Shown here in pieces: positions 8,901 to 17,050 of a stretch of 64,000 bases of DNA (positions are counted from its first letter, which is position 1; each line of letters opens with the position of its first letter). The position numbers and the translations under genes are program-made. The stretch spans positions 1 through 64,000 of the forward strand of contig CAYXCZ010000008.1 in the NCBI GenBank assembly GCA_964463695.1, written 5' to 3'. The notes below the pieces were generated by a model. The model searched no databases and was not told the DNA's origin. It was given only the letters and a program-made list of their open reading frames with translations. This stretch comes from JALNZU01 sp964463695. Lineage in GTDB: Bacteria > Bacteroidota > Bacteroidia > Bacteroidales > F082.

Positions 8901-10923
8901 CAGGAGCCGAACTTCCTACTATTAGCATATAGTCTTCTGTTTCTCCATATTGCAATGCCGCGCATGGGTCGCTCGGTATTGGATTGCTAGAATATTCTCC
9001 CATGACACGCATTCTGTGAGACCCCGAGGTAGCATCAACAGGAACCGTAAAACTTGTTGCACTGGTTGTCAGGCTTGAATTTGATAGCGAGATCATTTTT
9101 TCATCTGCTTCAAAGGTTCCGTCATCATCAAAATCTACCCATACGGCATAATTTAAGGCATAACTTTGAGATGTAAAGCTCATGCTTACACTGCTGCCTG
9201 CCGCCTGCGAAACCGATTTGGTTGAACTGTAATTGGTATAGGATGTCGCAGAGCAGGCCGTTGTATTGCTAAAGTTTGTTATTCCCCCTGTTGTAGTAAC
9301 ATTGGTTATCCACATATTCGAACAGGCGCTTGATGATGTGGGAGGAGTACAAATTACCGGGATAAAAGTTTTCTGGGCTCCGTAATTAGTGCCATTGCTG
9401 TTCGTAGCATAAGCTTTTACATAATAGGTAGCGCCTAAAGTAAGACCTGTCAGAGAACTTATGAAAGTTCCCATGCCTGTTCCATCGGTGGTTTTTGTGT
9501 CTGAAATTGTCGGATTCCCTGTTGTATTATAACAAACTCCCCTTGCCGTTACATTGGCACCGTTATCTTCAGTTATTGTGCCTCCACAACTGGCTGATGT
9601 AGCAGTGATATTAGTTACCTCAGCTGTGGTAACAGATGGAGGACCCGGTATTAGGATGTTTCGGCTGGCAGTATTGGAATAGATAGACCCATCGTAAACT
9701 TTAAATGAGATCATCCTCGTGATATTGTTAGAAGTTAAATCAGCATTTACGTATTTTACCGACCTCAGTGCCGTCTGGTAGTTGGCAATGGTGGTGGTTC
9801 CTGTTAAGGTGAGTACCCCTGTACCTGAGTCCCATGAGCCGGTTATTCCATTGGCATTTACAAATGAAAGCACATCCTTGCCAGTCTGGAAACCGCTCGC
9901 AATGGTGACCGTGGCGCTCTGAAAGTTAGTCCCCGCATTCTGCGATGCGATAAGGGTGGATGTAACATTCACCGCCGCATCTCCCAGGTTGTAGTTGAGC
10001 GCTGTGCCTTCGATGCTGGTAAGCATGGGGTTGTTCGGTGTGAATTTGGTAAATCCGGTTCCGGCTTCGCCCTGAATTATATAAAGTGCATTGTTGTAAA
10101 CGCAGATGGTAGCATCATTTATGGTCCAGGGCAGTGTCAGCGTATTGTTCCAGGTCTGATCGCCCAGGTCGTAGGAATAGAGATTGGTCCCACCGTAGTC
10201 ACCCATGCAGTAATAATAGGCATCGTAGATGGCAGCGCCAAGCACCGCACCAGTCAAAGGCACATCTGTAAGAGTGGTCCATATATCAGTCGATACCCTG
10301 TATTTCTGGAAACCATTATTGCCATTTCCTTGGGTGCAGTAAAAATAGCCATTGTTATATGCCAATCCACCCCATTTGTCAGCGATGGGTACAGATGCCA
10401 GTTCTGTCCAGGTTCCGCCGCTTACATTGTATCGCCAGAATTTTCCGAGAGTACCAGAACAGGCGATATAAACATTAGTCCCGTCATTCGATATACAACC
10501 CGTATAAACCCCGCCGGTGGGCCCGGTCAATGTTGCCCATGTATTTGAAGAGACTGTATAAACCTGAATATCAGCTTTTGATGTATAGGCAATGTATATT
10601 TTACCGCCTAGGTATGTTGCTCCGGCATTGTTTCCTGTAGTAACCGGTGCATTCGCCAGAGCCGTCCATGTATTTGAAGAGACCGTGTACTTGTAAAATG
10701 CATTGCTCGACTGATCCCCGACTGCATACATGATACCGGTTGTGGGATCAACACACATGGCCGACAGCGTTTGCGGACAGGAGGTAAGCGTAGTAAATGT
10801 TCCTGAAATAACCCCTGCAAATAAAGTTGGTTGAAATGCTAGTAACATCATTACCAAAACTCCTAATAGCAGATTTCCTTTAATGTACAAGGTTTGTCTG
10901 CGTTGTATGAAACACTTTTTCAT
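8350..10923 (-). CDS. Secreted protein: Kelch-like propeller, cadherin-like, FN3-like, GEVED, Ig-like, constant tail (857 aa)
   Basis: A signal peptide with TM-like core lies at residues ~17-36. Residues ~37-300 contain about five Kelch-like blades of the form 'YKYTVSSNTWTALANAP'. A region with 'YNLGDAAVNVT...ASQNAGTNF' (~300-430) resembles cadherin-like repeats. An FN3-like domain ('SLTGLTLGATYYVKAYATN') follows, then a GEVED domain ('YAVWVDFDDDGTFEADEKM', 'QYGETEDYMLIVG', ~520-685). The Ig-like domain and constant tail form the last ~170 residues. It is the second gene of operon B, behind the 152-aa gene. The protein is likely exported and surface-exposed; its ligand is unknown. The C-terminal 170 residues are nearly identical to those of the 552-aa protein. 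Confidence 0.88.
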   Translation of the reverse strand: MKKCFIQRRQTLYIKGNLLLGVLVMMLLAFQPTLFAGVISGTFTTLTSCPQTLSAMCVDPTTGIMYAVGDQSSNAFYKYTVSSNTWTALANAPVTTGNNAGATYLGGKIYIAYTSKADIQVYTVSSNTWATLTGPTGGVYTGCISNDGTNVYIACSGTLGKFWRYNVSGGTWTELASVPIADKWGGLAYNNGYFYCTQGNGNNGFQKYRVSTDIWTTLTDVPLTGAVLGAAIYDAYYYCMGDYGGTNLYSYDLGDQTWNNTLTLPWTINDATICVYNNALYIIQGEAGTGFTKFTPNNPMLTSIEGTALNYNLGDAAVNVTSTLIASQNAGTNFQSATVTIASGFQTGKDVLSFVNANGITGSWDSGTGVLTLTGTTTIANYQTALRSVKYVNADLTSNNITRMISFKVYDGSIYSNTASRNILIPGPPSVTTAEVTNITATSASCGGTITEDNGANVTARGVCYNTTGNPTISDTKTTDGTGMGTFISSLTGLTLGATYYVKAYATNSNGTNYGAQKTFIPVICTPPTSSSACSNMWITNVTTTGGITNFSNTTACSATSYTNYSSTKSVSQAAGSSVSMSFTSQSYALNYAVWVDFDDDGTFEADEKMISLSNSSLTTSATSFTVPVDATSGSHRMRVMGEYSSNPIPSDPCAALQYGETEDYMLIVGSSAPANPTSISVTNNPICSGTSTQLTANGVDGTVYWYTASCGGTATTPATGNTLTVSPSTTTTYYARNYNNSQFSEGCASITITVNPLLQYRTVQSGNWTTLANWEQYNGVSWIAATSYPGQITNSCSSPLVTIRTAHQMQLSGTDITIPNLKVEGTGKLTIESTGKIFVSGQLQLDANASGAIVVK

Positions 10924-10958
10924 AATATCGTTTTTTTTAAATTTTTAAATACCCAGGT

Positions 10959-11417
10959 TTATTGTTTAAGTTCTACCTCAAGGCCAGTCAGATCTTTCAG
11001 CTTATTGAGAAGTTGGTTGTACTCCAAATTGGATGCGCCAGTTTGGTTGTGTATCACTATCTTACCTTCAACAGACTGTTTCCAACCGTTGAATTGATTC
11101 GAAAAATCATTGGCATTGTCAAGGGTTACAGGAACATTGGTAAGGAACAATCCCTGCAGATCATCTTTGACAAAAATGTGAAGGTTGTTGATTTTCTTGC
11201 CATCAAGTGCAATGGAGATTTGTTCGGCACCGCTTAATGCAGATGCTTTGATAAATAAAACACCGAGCCTGTGCTGGTATCGAGCTTCTATTTGTTCCAT
11301 ATTCTGGTCGCCGGATATTGTTCCAACAACCACTAAATCGTTTGGCTGTTCCTGGGCTGCACATGAAAAAGCAAGCCCAACTGTCAATGATAAAATAAAA
11401 GTTAATAGTTTTTTCAT
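10959..11417 (-). CDS. Small secreted DUF4252-like lipoprotein-type protein, first gene of operon B (152 aa)
   Basis: The N-terminus 'LLTFILSLTVGLAFSCAAQE' is a signal peptide; the Cys at ~19 could be a lipidation site. The remainder is mixed alpha/beta with 'IEARYQHRLGVLFIKASALSGAEQISIALDGKKI' and 'YNQLLNKLKDLTGLEVELKQ'. The pattern is loosely reminiscent of small Bacteroidota periplasmic DUF4252-type proteins, but I cannot assign it firmly. It lies 35 bp upstream of the Kelch/GEVED protein gene on the same strand and directly downstream of the second leader repeat, so it opens operon B. Confidence 0.72.
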   Translation of the reverse strand: MKKLLTFILSLTVGLAFSCAAQEQPNDLVVVGTISGDQNMEQIEARYQHRLGVLFIKASALSGAEQISIALDGKKINNLHIFVKDDLQGLFLTNVPVTLDNANDFSNQFNGWKQSVEGKIVIHNQTGASNLEYNQLLNKLKDLTGLEVELKQ

Positions 11418-11487
11418 CTTCTTTAAATTAAGTGGTTATCTGTATTTTAAACTTTCATCAAATTTAAACTCAGTAGAGAAGTTTAGC

Positions 11488-11836
11488 AAGGTAATCAGAC
11501 ATGAAAAACCTTGCAAAAACCTTGTTAATCATCTTTAACTTATTGTAAATGTGTAAGTAAGGTCAAATGTTACACAAATAATGGTAAGTAACCTTAAAAA
11601 AAAATACACTACTTATAATACTGAATAACAGTATGTTAGATTAGAGTATGAAGAGAATATGAAGATGCCCCAGATAAGCTCCAAGCAAGCATTTTTGTAT
11701 TTATATTGTCAGTTTCAAAAATGAACTTGTTCAAAATGCAGTTTATGGTGCTCGAACAAAAACAAGATACTGAAAAGTATGAGAATAATTTTCATATCCA
11801 AAAAGCTTGAAAAGTCTTACCGAAAAATATGTAAAA
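11488..11836. repeat. Leader direct repeat, copy 2 (upstream of operon B)
   Basis: This is the second copy of the ~349-bp leader (first at 6408-6756), differing at a handful of positions. After 11836 the sequence continues into unrelated AT-rich DNA and then the MITE at 11951. Its conserved position upstream of both surface-protein operons argues for a shared promoter/regulatory region. Confidence 0.9.
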
Positions 11837-11950
11837 ATTTTAAAATTGAGGGATTGGCGGTTTAGTAAGCCATAGATTTAAATGATAAAAAAATCCAATA
11901 ATGAAACATAAAACTCTTCATATACTGGTAATAAACCACATAATTTAAGT

Positions 11951-12156
11951 CACTCTTGTCCGGATAAATCTTGAAAATGTATAAGAGATTCTTCACTCCA
12001 CTTCGTTACGTTCAGAATGACAGTGTTTTAGAAAAACAGGGCGGGGGCTTGGTGGCGGCTTCGCCGCCACCAAGCCCCCGCCCCTTGTAAACCTACATAA
12101 ATTACAGTCATTCTGAGCGTTAGCGAAGAATCTCATATTTTAACCGGACAACAGTG
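11951..12156. mobile_element. MITE-like hairpin repeat, copy 2 (206 bp)
   Basis: The ends are CACTCTTGTCCGG and, read inward from the right, CACTGTTGTCCGG. The centre is a perfect 21-bp GC-rich stem (12039-12059 paired with 12063-12083) with a TTC loop. Outer arms include 'agattcttcactcc...cagaatgac' against 'gtcattctgag...gaagaatct'. It has no coding capacity. The same family occurs at 8098-8311. Confidence 0.82.
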
Positions 12157-12280
12157 AATTTAAGTAGCTTCATTGAAAAAGGAACTCTCAATTCTGTGTT
12201 CAAAACGAAAACCAACATCATAAGTCATTATAATATTGATAATGAATATATTACATAATTTGTAAAATAATTTTATAATA

Positions 12281-12379
12281 TTTACCCTTATTTTGGGGCA
12301 GGAATATATAATATTACCTTTACTTTGAGTCAAATTATTTAAATATTAACCCTTACTTTGGGAAAATGTTGTATCTTTG
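12281..12379 (+). promoter_or_regulatory. Promoter region with three TTTG direct repeats
   Basis: Three copies of a motif like 'TTACCCTTAnTTTGGG' lie at about 12281-12298, 12313-12330 and 12345-12362. Their TTTG cores are 32-33 bp apart, about three helical turns. A Bacteroidota-type -7 box TATCTTTG is at 12372-12379, 18 bp before the ATG at 12397. The repeats may be operators or overlapping -33 elements; no binding protein can be named. Confidence 0.5.
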
Positions 12380-12396
12380 TGGAAAATTTTTGAATT

Positions 12397-14073
12397 ATGT
12401 TTTACAGGAAACAAATAAAAGAGTTAGAAAGATGGCGATTATCATCCGAACGAAAACCATTGGTTATCCGTGGTGCACGTCAGGTTGGTAAAACCACCCT
12501 GGTGCATGAATTTGGTAAGCAATTCAAACAGTACATTTACCTCAACCTGGAACAAGGTAAAGATGCTCAATTGTTTGATCAATTTGATGACATTCAACAT
12601 CTTCTAACCCGCATTTTTTTAGAAAAACGCTTACAGAAAACATACACTAACGAAACGTTGTTGTTTATTGATGAGATTCAGGAATCGCCAAAAGTAGTTA
12701 ACCTGCTTCGCTATTTTAAAGAAGAAGCGCCAGATTTAGCTGTTATTGCTGCTGGAAGCATGCTGGAAACTTTGCTTGGAAAAAACCTGACGTTCCCGGT
12801 TGGGCGTGTTGAATACAAGGTTTTAAGACCATTTTCATTTGAAGAATTTCTGATCGCTTTAGGTGAAGTTCAACTTTTAGAAGAATACAGGAAAACGCCT
12901 ATTGAAAAGTATGCTGAACCTGTTCTTTTTGAAACTTTTCGAACCTATGCGCTTTTAGGTGGAATGCCCGAAATCATAAAGCATTATAGTGTTCACCGCG
13001 ACATTACTGCATTAGGGTCGATTTATGACTCACTAATCAGCTCCTATTTGGAAGATGCTGAAAAGTATGCAAAAAACGATCAGCAACTTCAGATCATTCG
13101 GTTTGCAATCCATCAAGCAATTTTTAAAGCTGGTCAACGCACTACTTTTCAGCAGTTTGGCAATGCAAACTACAGTTCAAAAGCAATTGGAGAGGTGTTA
13201 CGTGCTTTGGAGAAGACACACTTACTTCATATTTTATATCCTGAAACAGGTACTACACTGCCTTTGGAACCGGATTATAAAAAAACACCACGTATACAGT
13301 TTCTTGATACAGGATTAATCAACTATTTTGCTGGTTTACAAAAAGACATCCTTTGTACCAAAGATCTCAATAGTGTGTATCAAGGAAAAGTAATTGAGCA
13401 TTTAGTTGGTCAGGAACTGCTTTCTTTTCAATCGTTGAGCTTAAATAAGCTGCATTTTTGGGTTCGTCAAAAGAATCAATCCGACGCTGAAGTTGATTTT
13501 ATTTATCCATACAAAGGCATACTTGTTCCTATCGAGGTGAAATCCGGAGCACAAGGACACCTTAAATCATTACAGGTTTTTCTTGACCATTCACCAATTC
13601 ATTTTGCAATACGCTTTTACGCCGGTAGTCGTCAATTAGATACGCTTAGAACCACTAATGGTAAGCCATTTTATTTATTGAACCTACCCTATTTTTTAGC
13701 TTCACGGGTTGAAGTTTACATTGATTGGTTAATAAACGAGATCGGTTCTGAGACAGAAAAACCTATCTTGATTCTTGAAGAGGCAGGTCAGCTTTACAAA
13801 AAAGAAAAGCTTCCGATCAAGCAATGGTGTTTGGAAGATTTGAATGAGAACCATTTCGAAATCTTGCAATTATGTCTCTATGGTCCTAAAAAAGGGAGGT
13901 TTTTATTAGAGGAAAGCCTTGGCCTTACCTACCAGTCGCGAAACAAGGGTGTTTTTTTGAAACCTTTATTGGATTTGGGTCTGATTGAGTTTACTATTAA
14001 GGATTACGAGAAAAGTAAACAGCAACAGTATGCTATAACAGCAGAAGGCAAGGCTCTTTTGCAAGCCCACTAA
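12397..14073 (+). CDS. AAA-family ATPase with DUF4143 domain (558 aa)
   Basis: The N-terminal AAA_14-type domain has Walker A 'GARQVGKTTLV' (residues ~26-36), Walker B 'LLFIDEIQES' (~88-97) and a sensor-like 'IAAGSML'. The middle to C-terminal part matches DUF4143, including the PD-(D/E)XK-like block 'AEVDFIYPYKGILVPIEVKSG' (E-V-D...E-V-K, ~367-387). Family members are usually near 400-450 residues; here an additional ~110-residue C-terminal region ends in a winged-helix-like part ('GVFLKPLLDLGLIEFTIKD'). The family is common and often variably present in Bacteroidota and archaea; its cellular role is unproven. It stands alone between a MITE and a convergent regulator gene. Confidence 0.9.
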   Translation: MFYRKQIKELERWRLSSERKPLVIRGARQVGKTTLVHEFGKQFKQYIYLNLEQGKDAQLFDQFDDIQHLLTRIFLEKRLQKTYTNETLLFIDEIQESPKVVNLLRYFKEEAPDLAVIAAGSMLETLLGKNLTFPVGRVEYKVLRPFSFEEFLIALGEVQLLEEYRKTPIEKYAEPVLFETFRTYALLGGMPEIIKHYSVHRDITALGSIYDSLISSYLEDAEKYAKNDQQLQIIRFAIHQAIFKAGQRTTFQQFGNANYSSKAIGEVLRALEKTHLLHILYPETGTTLPLEPDYKKTPRIQFLDTGLINYFAGLQKDILCTKDLNSVYQGKVIEHLVGQELLSFQSLSLNKLHFWVRQKNQSDAEVDFIYPYKGILVPIEVKSGAQGHLKSLQVFLDHSPIHFAIRFYAGSRQLDTLRTTNGKPFYLLNLPYFLASRVEVYIDWLINEIGSETEKPILILEEAGQLYKKEKLPIKQWCLEDLNENHFEILQLCLYGPKKGRFLLEESLGLTYQSRNKGVFLKPLLDLGLIEFTIKDYEKSKQQQYAITAEGKALLQAH

Positions 14074-14179
14074 TCAGGATGTAGCAAGCTGTATTTTTAA
14101 ATTTATGTAGAAAAAACAACTGAGGAAGACAGATCGATTAAAACAAAATTCGTAACAATTTGAAAAAAGCCAGTCCAAT

Positions 14180-16129
14180 TTAACCTAAACCAATCAGCCA
14201 TGCTACCAGCTGCTGATTGGGTTCAAGGTTAAGTTTCTGACGTAACTGATGACGTGTTCGCTCAATTGTCGCAGTAGTAAGACTCAAAATGTGGGCAATC
14301 TCTTTACTTGTGAGGTTGAGCCTAAGTAATACTGCAACCTGAATTTCAGATCTGGAAAGGTCAGGGGCTGTTTCAATTAATTTTGAGTAAAAATCTCCAT
14401 AAGCTTGCTTAAAAACTAATTCAAACTGATTCATCGGATCATTCTCCGATTCGTGCCTGAAATCAGTCATCAATGCTTCAAATGCTTCTCTGTCAGTCTT
14501 TCGTCCTAATTTAGTAATAAAAGGCTGTAAACGCAGCATCATTTCTTTCTGAAAACTTATCATCTGGGTTCTACGTAACACATTGAGCAACAACTCCTGA
14601 TCTTTTTTTTCGGCCAGCAATTTACTTGCAGCAGCTTTTTGTTGTACCAACTCATGCTGTACCTTTATCTGATCCAAAGCAAGTTTACGCGTTTTATTCT
14701 CCTCTTGTGTTTTAGCTTCTTTCTCGTTAGCAAGTTGCTTCATAAGCATGGATTTCTTTCGTAACAACGAAACAAAAAACAAAGTCATCACCATTATTGC
14801 AACTAGCAATATGGAGATTATCAGCAAAATTATCAACTGCCTCTTCTGTAAAAGGCCTTTTTTTACTTCCTCTTGAAGCCTCTCCTCAAGTTGCTGATTT
14901 TGATACTTATAACGCAACTCATCAAAAATTTCCATATCCGCTTCATCAACAAGCAGATTTTTTAATGCACTAGCCTTTTTATTCGCTTCCAGGGCCAATG
15001 AAATGTTGGTATCTTTTTCATACCAATCTGAAAGGCAGGAATATGACTCAAAAGCTTTTAGCCTTAAACCTCGATCTGCAAACCAGATAGCTGTATTGGT
15101 CATAATTTTGTATGAACTATCCGAAAAACCATTTTCACGAATTAATAATCCAAATTGATGGTATGCTTCGTAATATTGTACTGGGGCAAGCATTTTGTAT
15201 TTAATAATCAACACTTTTTGAAGTTCTTCAATGGCTTTTTCCTGTTGTCCTTTACTTTTTTCTATTTGCGATTGAATTTTGTGTAACCCAATCAAAATGG
15301 CATTGTCTGGTACTGAATAACATGAAGCTGATTCTGACTTAAGCGAATCAGTAAATAATACATCTCCAAGTTTCAAACCGGTTTGCATCAGATCAATTTT
15401 ACATGAGCATTCCCAATATAATTGATCCATAGATTCAAAATATTGATGTGCCATACCGATATAACGCATTGATTCATTATAATATACAATAGATTTCTCG
15501 GAATTAATATGAGAAAACAACTCGGCAAGTTTGTAATATGACGACCCTATTAATCTATGTATCTCTGCTTCTGCAAATAGCTTTTTTCGACCAGAAATAT
15601 ATTTGCTTGCCTCAAGGTAATTATGCAAAGCAGCAGTGTTTCTTCCTTGATCAAAGTGCAACTGTCCGAATTCTTTATATGCATAAAAAATGTTTATGCT
15701 ATCGTTCAAGGTCTTGAAATAAGCCAATACCTCGGGGATTAGCTTTCCGGATTCCAAAAAAGTCCGTTCTTCTCGCAAATACTTGGCCAGCTGTAGTTTA
15801 ATCTGATTCTGCAACTTTTCATCTTTTGCAGCAAAAGCCATTTTTAGTGCTTTTCTGAAATTTGTCTCTGCTAGCGATCTCTCTCCATTTCTTTTGTCTA
15901 TCATCCCTAAAACAAACAAATATCCTGCACTATCAGGCAACGTATTATCATGAAGGTTGATTAAGTTTTCAAAATCTTGGGCTAAGTTATTAAGACTATC
16001 AATTCTAAAACTTGAATATGACACGGCCTTTTCAATCAGAATCGAGGTACTGTCGCTTGCCACTGATTTTGAAGAAGCAATTAATCCAAGATTGATTATC
16101 AAGCAAATAATAAGGCAGAATCTGAACAT
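14180..16129 (-). CDS. Membrane-anchored TPR regulator with LuxR-type HTH (649 aa)
   Basis: A signal peptide/first membrane segment occupies residues 1-22. Residues ~45-410 are helical TPR-type repeats ('SLAETNFRKALKMAFAAKDE', 'AEIHRLIGSSYYKLAEL'). A strong membrane segment lies at ~428-452 ('LIILLIISILLVAIMVMTLF'), followed by a Lys/Glu-rich coiled coil. The C-terminus is a LuxR/GerE-like HTH: 'LSRSEIQVAVLLRLNLTSKE' then 'TTATIERTRHQLRQKL'. This arrangement is known in Bacteroidota regulators with a periplasmic TPR sensor and a cytoplasmic DNA-binding tail. Its target is unknown. It is transcribed towards the DUF4143 ATPase and could act on the nearby surface-protein operons, but nothing shows this. 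Confidence 0.85.
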   Translation of the reverse strand: MFRFCLIICLIINLGLIASSKSVASDSTSILIEKAVSYSSFRIDSLNNLAQDFENLINLHDNTLPDSAGYLFVLGMIDKRNGERSLAETNFRKALKMAFAAKDEKLQNQIKLQLAKYLREERTFLESGKLIPEVLAYFKTLNDSINIFYAYKEFGQLHFDQGRNTAALHNYLEASKYISGRKKLFAEAEIHRLIGSSYYKLAELFSHINSEKSIVYYNESMRYIGMAHQYFESMDQLYWECSCKIDLMQTGLKLGDVLFTDSLKSESASCYSVPDNAILIGLHKIQSQIEKSKGQQEKAIEELQKVLIIKYKMLAPVQYYEAYHQFGLLIRENGFSDSSYKIMTNTAIWFADRGLRLKAFESYSCLSDWYEKDTNISLALEANKKASALKNLLVDEADMEIFDELRYKYQNQQLEERLQEEVKKGLLQKRQLIILLIISILLVAIMVMTLFFVSLLRKKSMLMKQLANEKEAKTQEENKTRKLALDQIKVQHELVQQKAAASKLLAEKKDQELLLNVLRRTQMISFQKEMMLRLQPFITKLGRKTDREAFEALMTDFRHESENDPMNQFELVFKQAYGDFYSKLIETAPDLSRSEIQVAVLLRLNLTSKEIAHILSLTTATIERTRHQLRQKLNLEPNQQLVAWLIGLG

Positions 16130-16225
16130 CAGATTTTTTTCAACAAATATATCTAAAAGTTTTAAAGTGTCGATCTAAACTTTTTTGATTTCTGCTTGCC
16201 ACATATTTCGAGCAACAAAAAAAAG

Positions 16226-16375
16226 AAATATTGTCAGGCAAAGTTAAAGACCGTAATTCATTTGAGATTGTAAACTTCGTTCAAAATGACAAAAGCCACC
16301 TTACCTTAAATCCATACAAGTCAAAGTCATTCTGAGTGTTAGCGAAGAATATCGTCATTTAGCCTGACAACACTG
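16226..16375. mobile_element. MITE-like repeat, diverged short copy (~150 bp)
   Basis: The ends ATATTGTCAGGC and (read inward from the right) CAGTGTTGTCAGGCT form an inverted repeat resembling, but not identical to, the TTGTCCGG ends of the two larger copies. The internal 'gtcattctgagtgttagcgaagaat' pattern is shared, but the GC-rich central hairpin is missing. It may be a deletion derivative or a related subfamily. Confidence 0.6.
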
Positions 16376-16487
16376 ATTTGAAATATAAATAGTTGCACAA
16401 AGTGCATAATGTTACTTTAAAACCAATCTTGTTAATGGTTTTAACGATATTAATTTGATCCACTCTAAAGAAACTAAATTCAACTGA

Positions 16488-16531
16488 TAAAAAAGCAAAA
16501 GCCTCAACAATCATCGACTGTTAAGGCTTTT
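16488..16531 (-). terminator. Rho-independent terminator after tRNA-Leu genes
   Basis: Read on the minus strand, the arms AAAGCCT-AACA and TGTT-AGGCTTT form a stem followed by a T-rich run (complement of 'ataaaaaagcaaaa'). It lies 17 bp beyond the 3' end of the downstream tRNA gene. Confidence 0.75.
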
Positions 16532-16547
16532 ATGTGTTTTAAATTGT

Positions 16548-16630
16548 GCCCAAGAAAGGACTCGAACCTTCACGAGCGTGCGCTCACTACACCCTGAATG
16601 TAGCGCGTCTACCAATTCCGCCACTTGGGC
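16548..16630 (-). tRNA. tRNA-Leu(CAG)
   Basis: This 83-nt type II tRNA folds with acceptor arms GCCCAAG/CTTGGGC, the D-loop sequence 'TGGCGGAATTGGTAGACGC', anticodon stem CTACA/TGTAG with loop TTCAGGG (anticodon CAG), a long variable arm, and T-arm 'GGTTCGAGTCC'. The 3' CCA is not encoded. A second tRNA-Leu lies 23 bp upstream, so the two are probably one transcript. Confidence 0.96.
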
Positions 16631-16653
16631 TAAAACACCCTTCAAAAAACAGT

Positions 16654-16736
16654 GCCCAGGACAAGATTCGAACTTGCACACCCTTGCAGGCGCCAGCCCC
16701 TCAAGCTGGTGTGTCTACCAATTCCACCACCTGGGC
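16654..16736 (-). tRNA. tRNA-Leu(GAG)
   Basis: This 83-nt type II tRNA has acceptor arms GCCCAGG/CCTGGGC, anticodon stem CCAGC/GCTGG with loop TTGAGGG (anticodon GAG), a long variable arm and a T-arm 'AGTTCGAATCT'. CCA is not encoded. Body similarity to the neighbouring tRNA-Leu(CAG) suggests a tandem duplication with anticodon change. Confidence 0.96.
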
Positions 16737-16992
16737 AAAAAGTGGAGCAAAAGTAGTCTATTTTTTTAAACAAACAAGGTATATTTTACATTTTTCAGTC
16801 AAAAAAATAATTCCTTCTGGTATCATTTTATAAGTGGAAATATAGAATTACCGGCACTCCTGTGATTGTTGACGACATGGATTTCATAAACAACATGGCC
16901 TCCTTCCATGTAGTTTCAATATGTATTTGATATGTTGAATGTTATAAATTTTTCCTATGAAATAAATAAATCTCAAATAAATTTGCTTTTGC

Positions 16993-17024
16993 TTGCAATG
17001 ATGTGTAAGCAAATTGTATTTTTG
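16993..17024 (+). promoter_or_regulatory. Bacteroidota-type promoter for the DUF4301 gene
   Basis: TTG at 16993-16995 and TATTTTTG at 17017-17024 are 21 bp apart, matching the TTTG/TAnnTTTG pattern of the Bacteroidota primary sigma factor. It lies 27 bp before the ATG at 17051. Confidence 0.6.
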
Positions 17025-17050
17025 AATTTCCAACAATAAATAATAATGAT

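Noticed and set aside
1769..10923. Interpreting the constant tail as a known T9SS C-terminal sorting domain
   Set aside because: The last residues lack the usual type-A pattern; a sorting role remains only a hypothesis.
16546..16833. Open reading frames of 63-95 codons over the tRNA genes
   Set aside because: The sequence is fully explained by two tRNA-Leu genes on the opposite strand.
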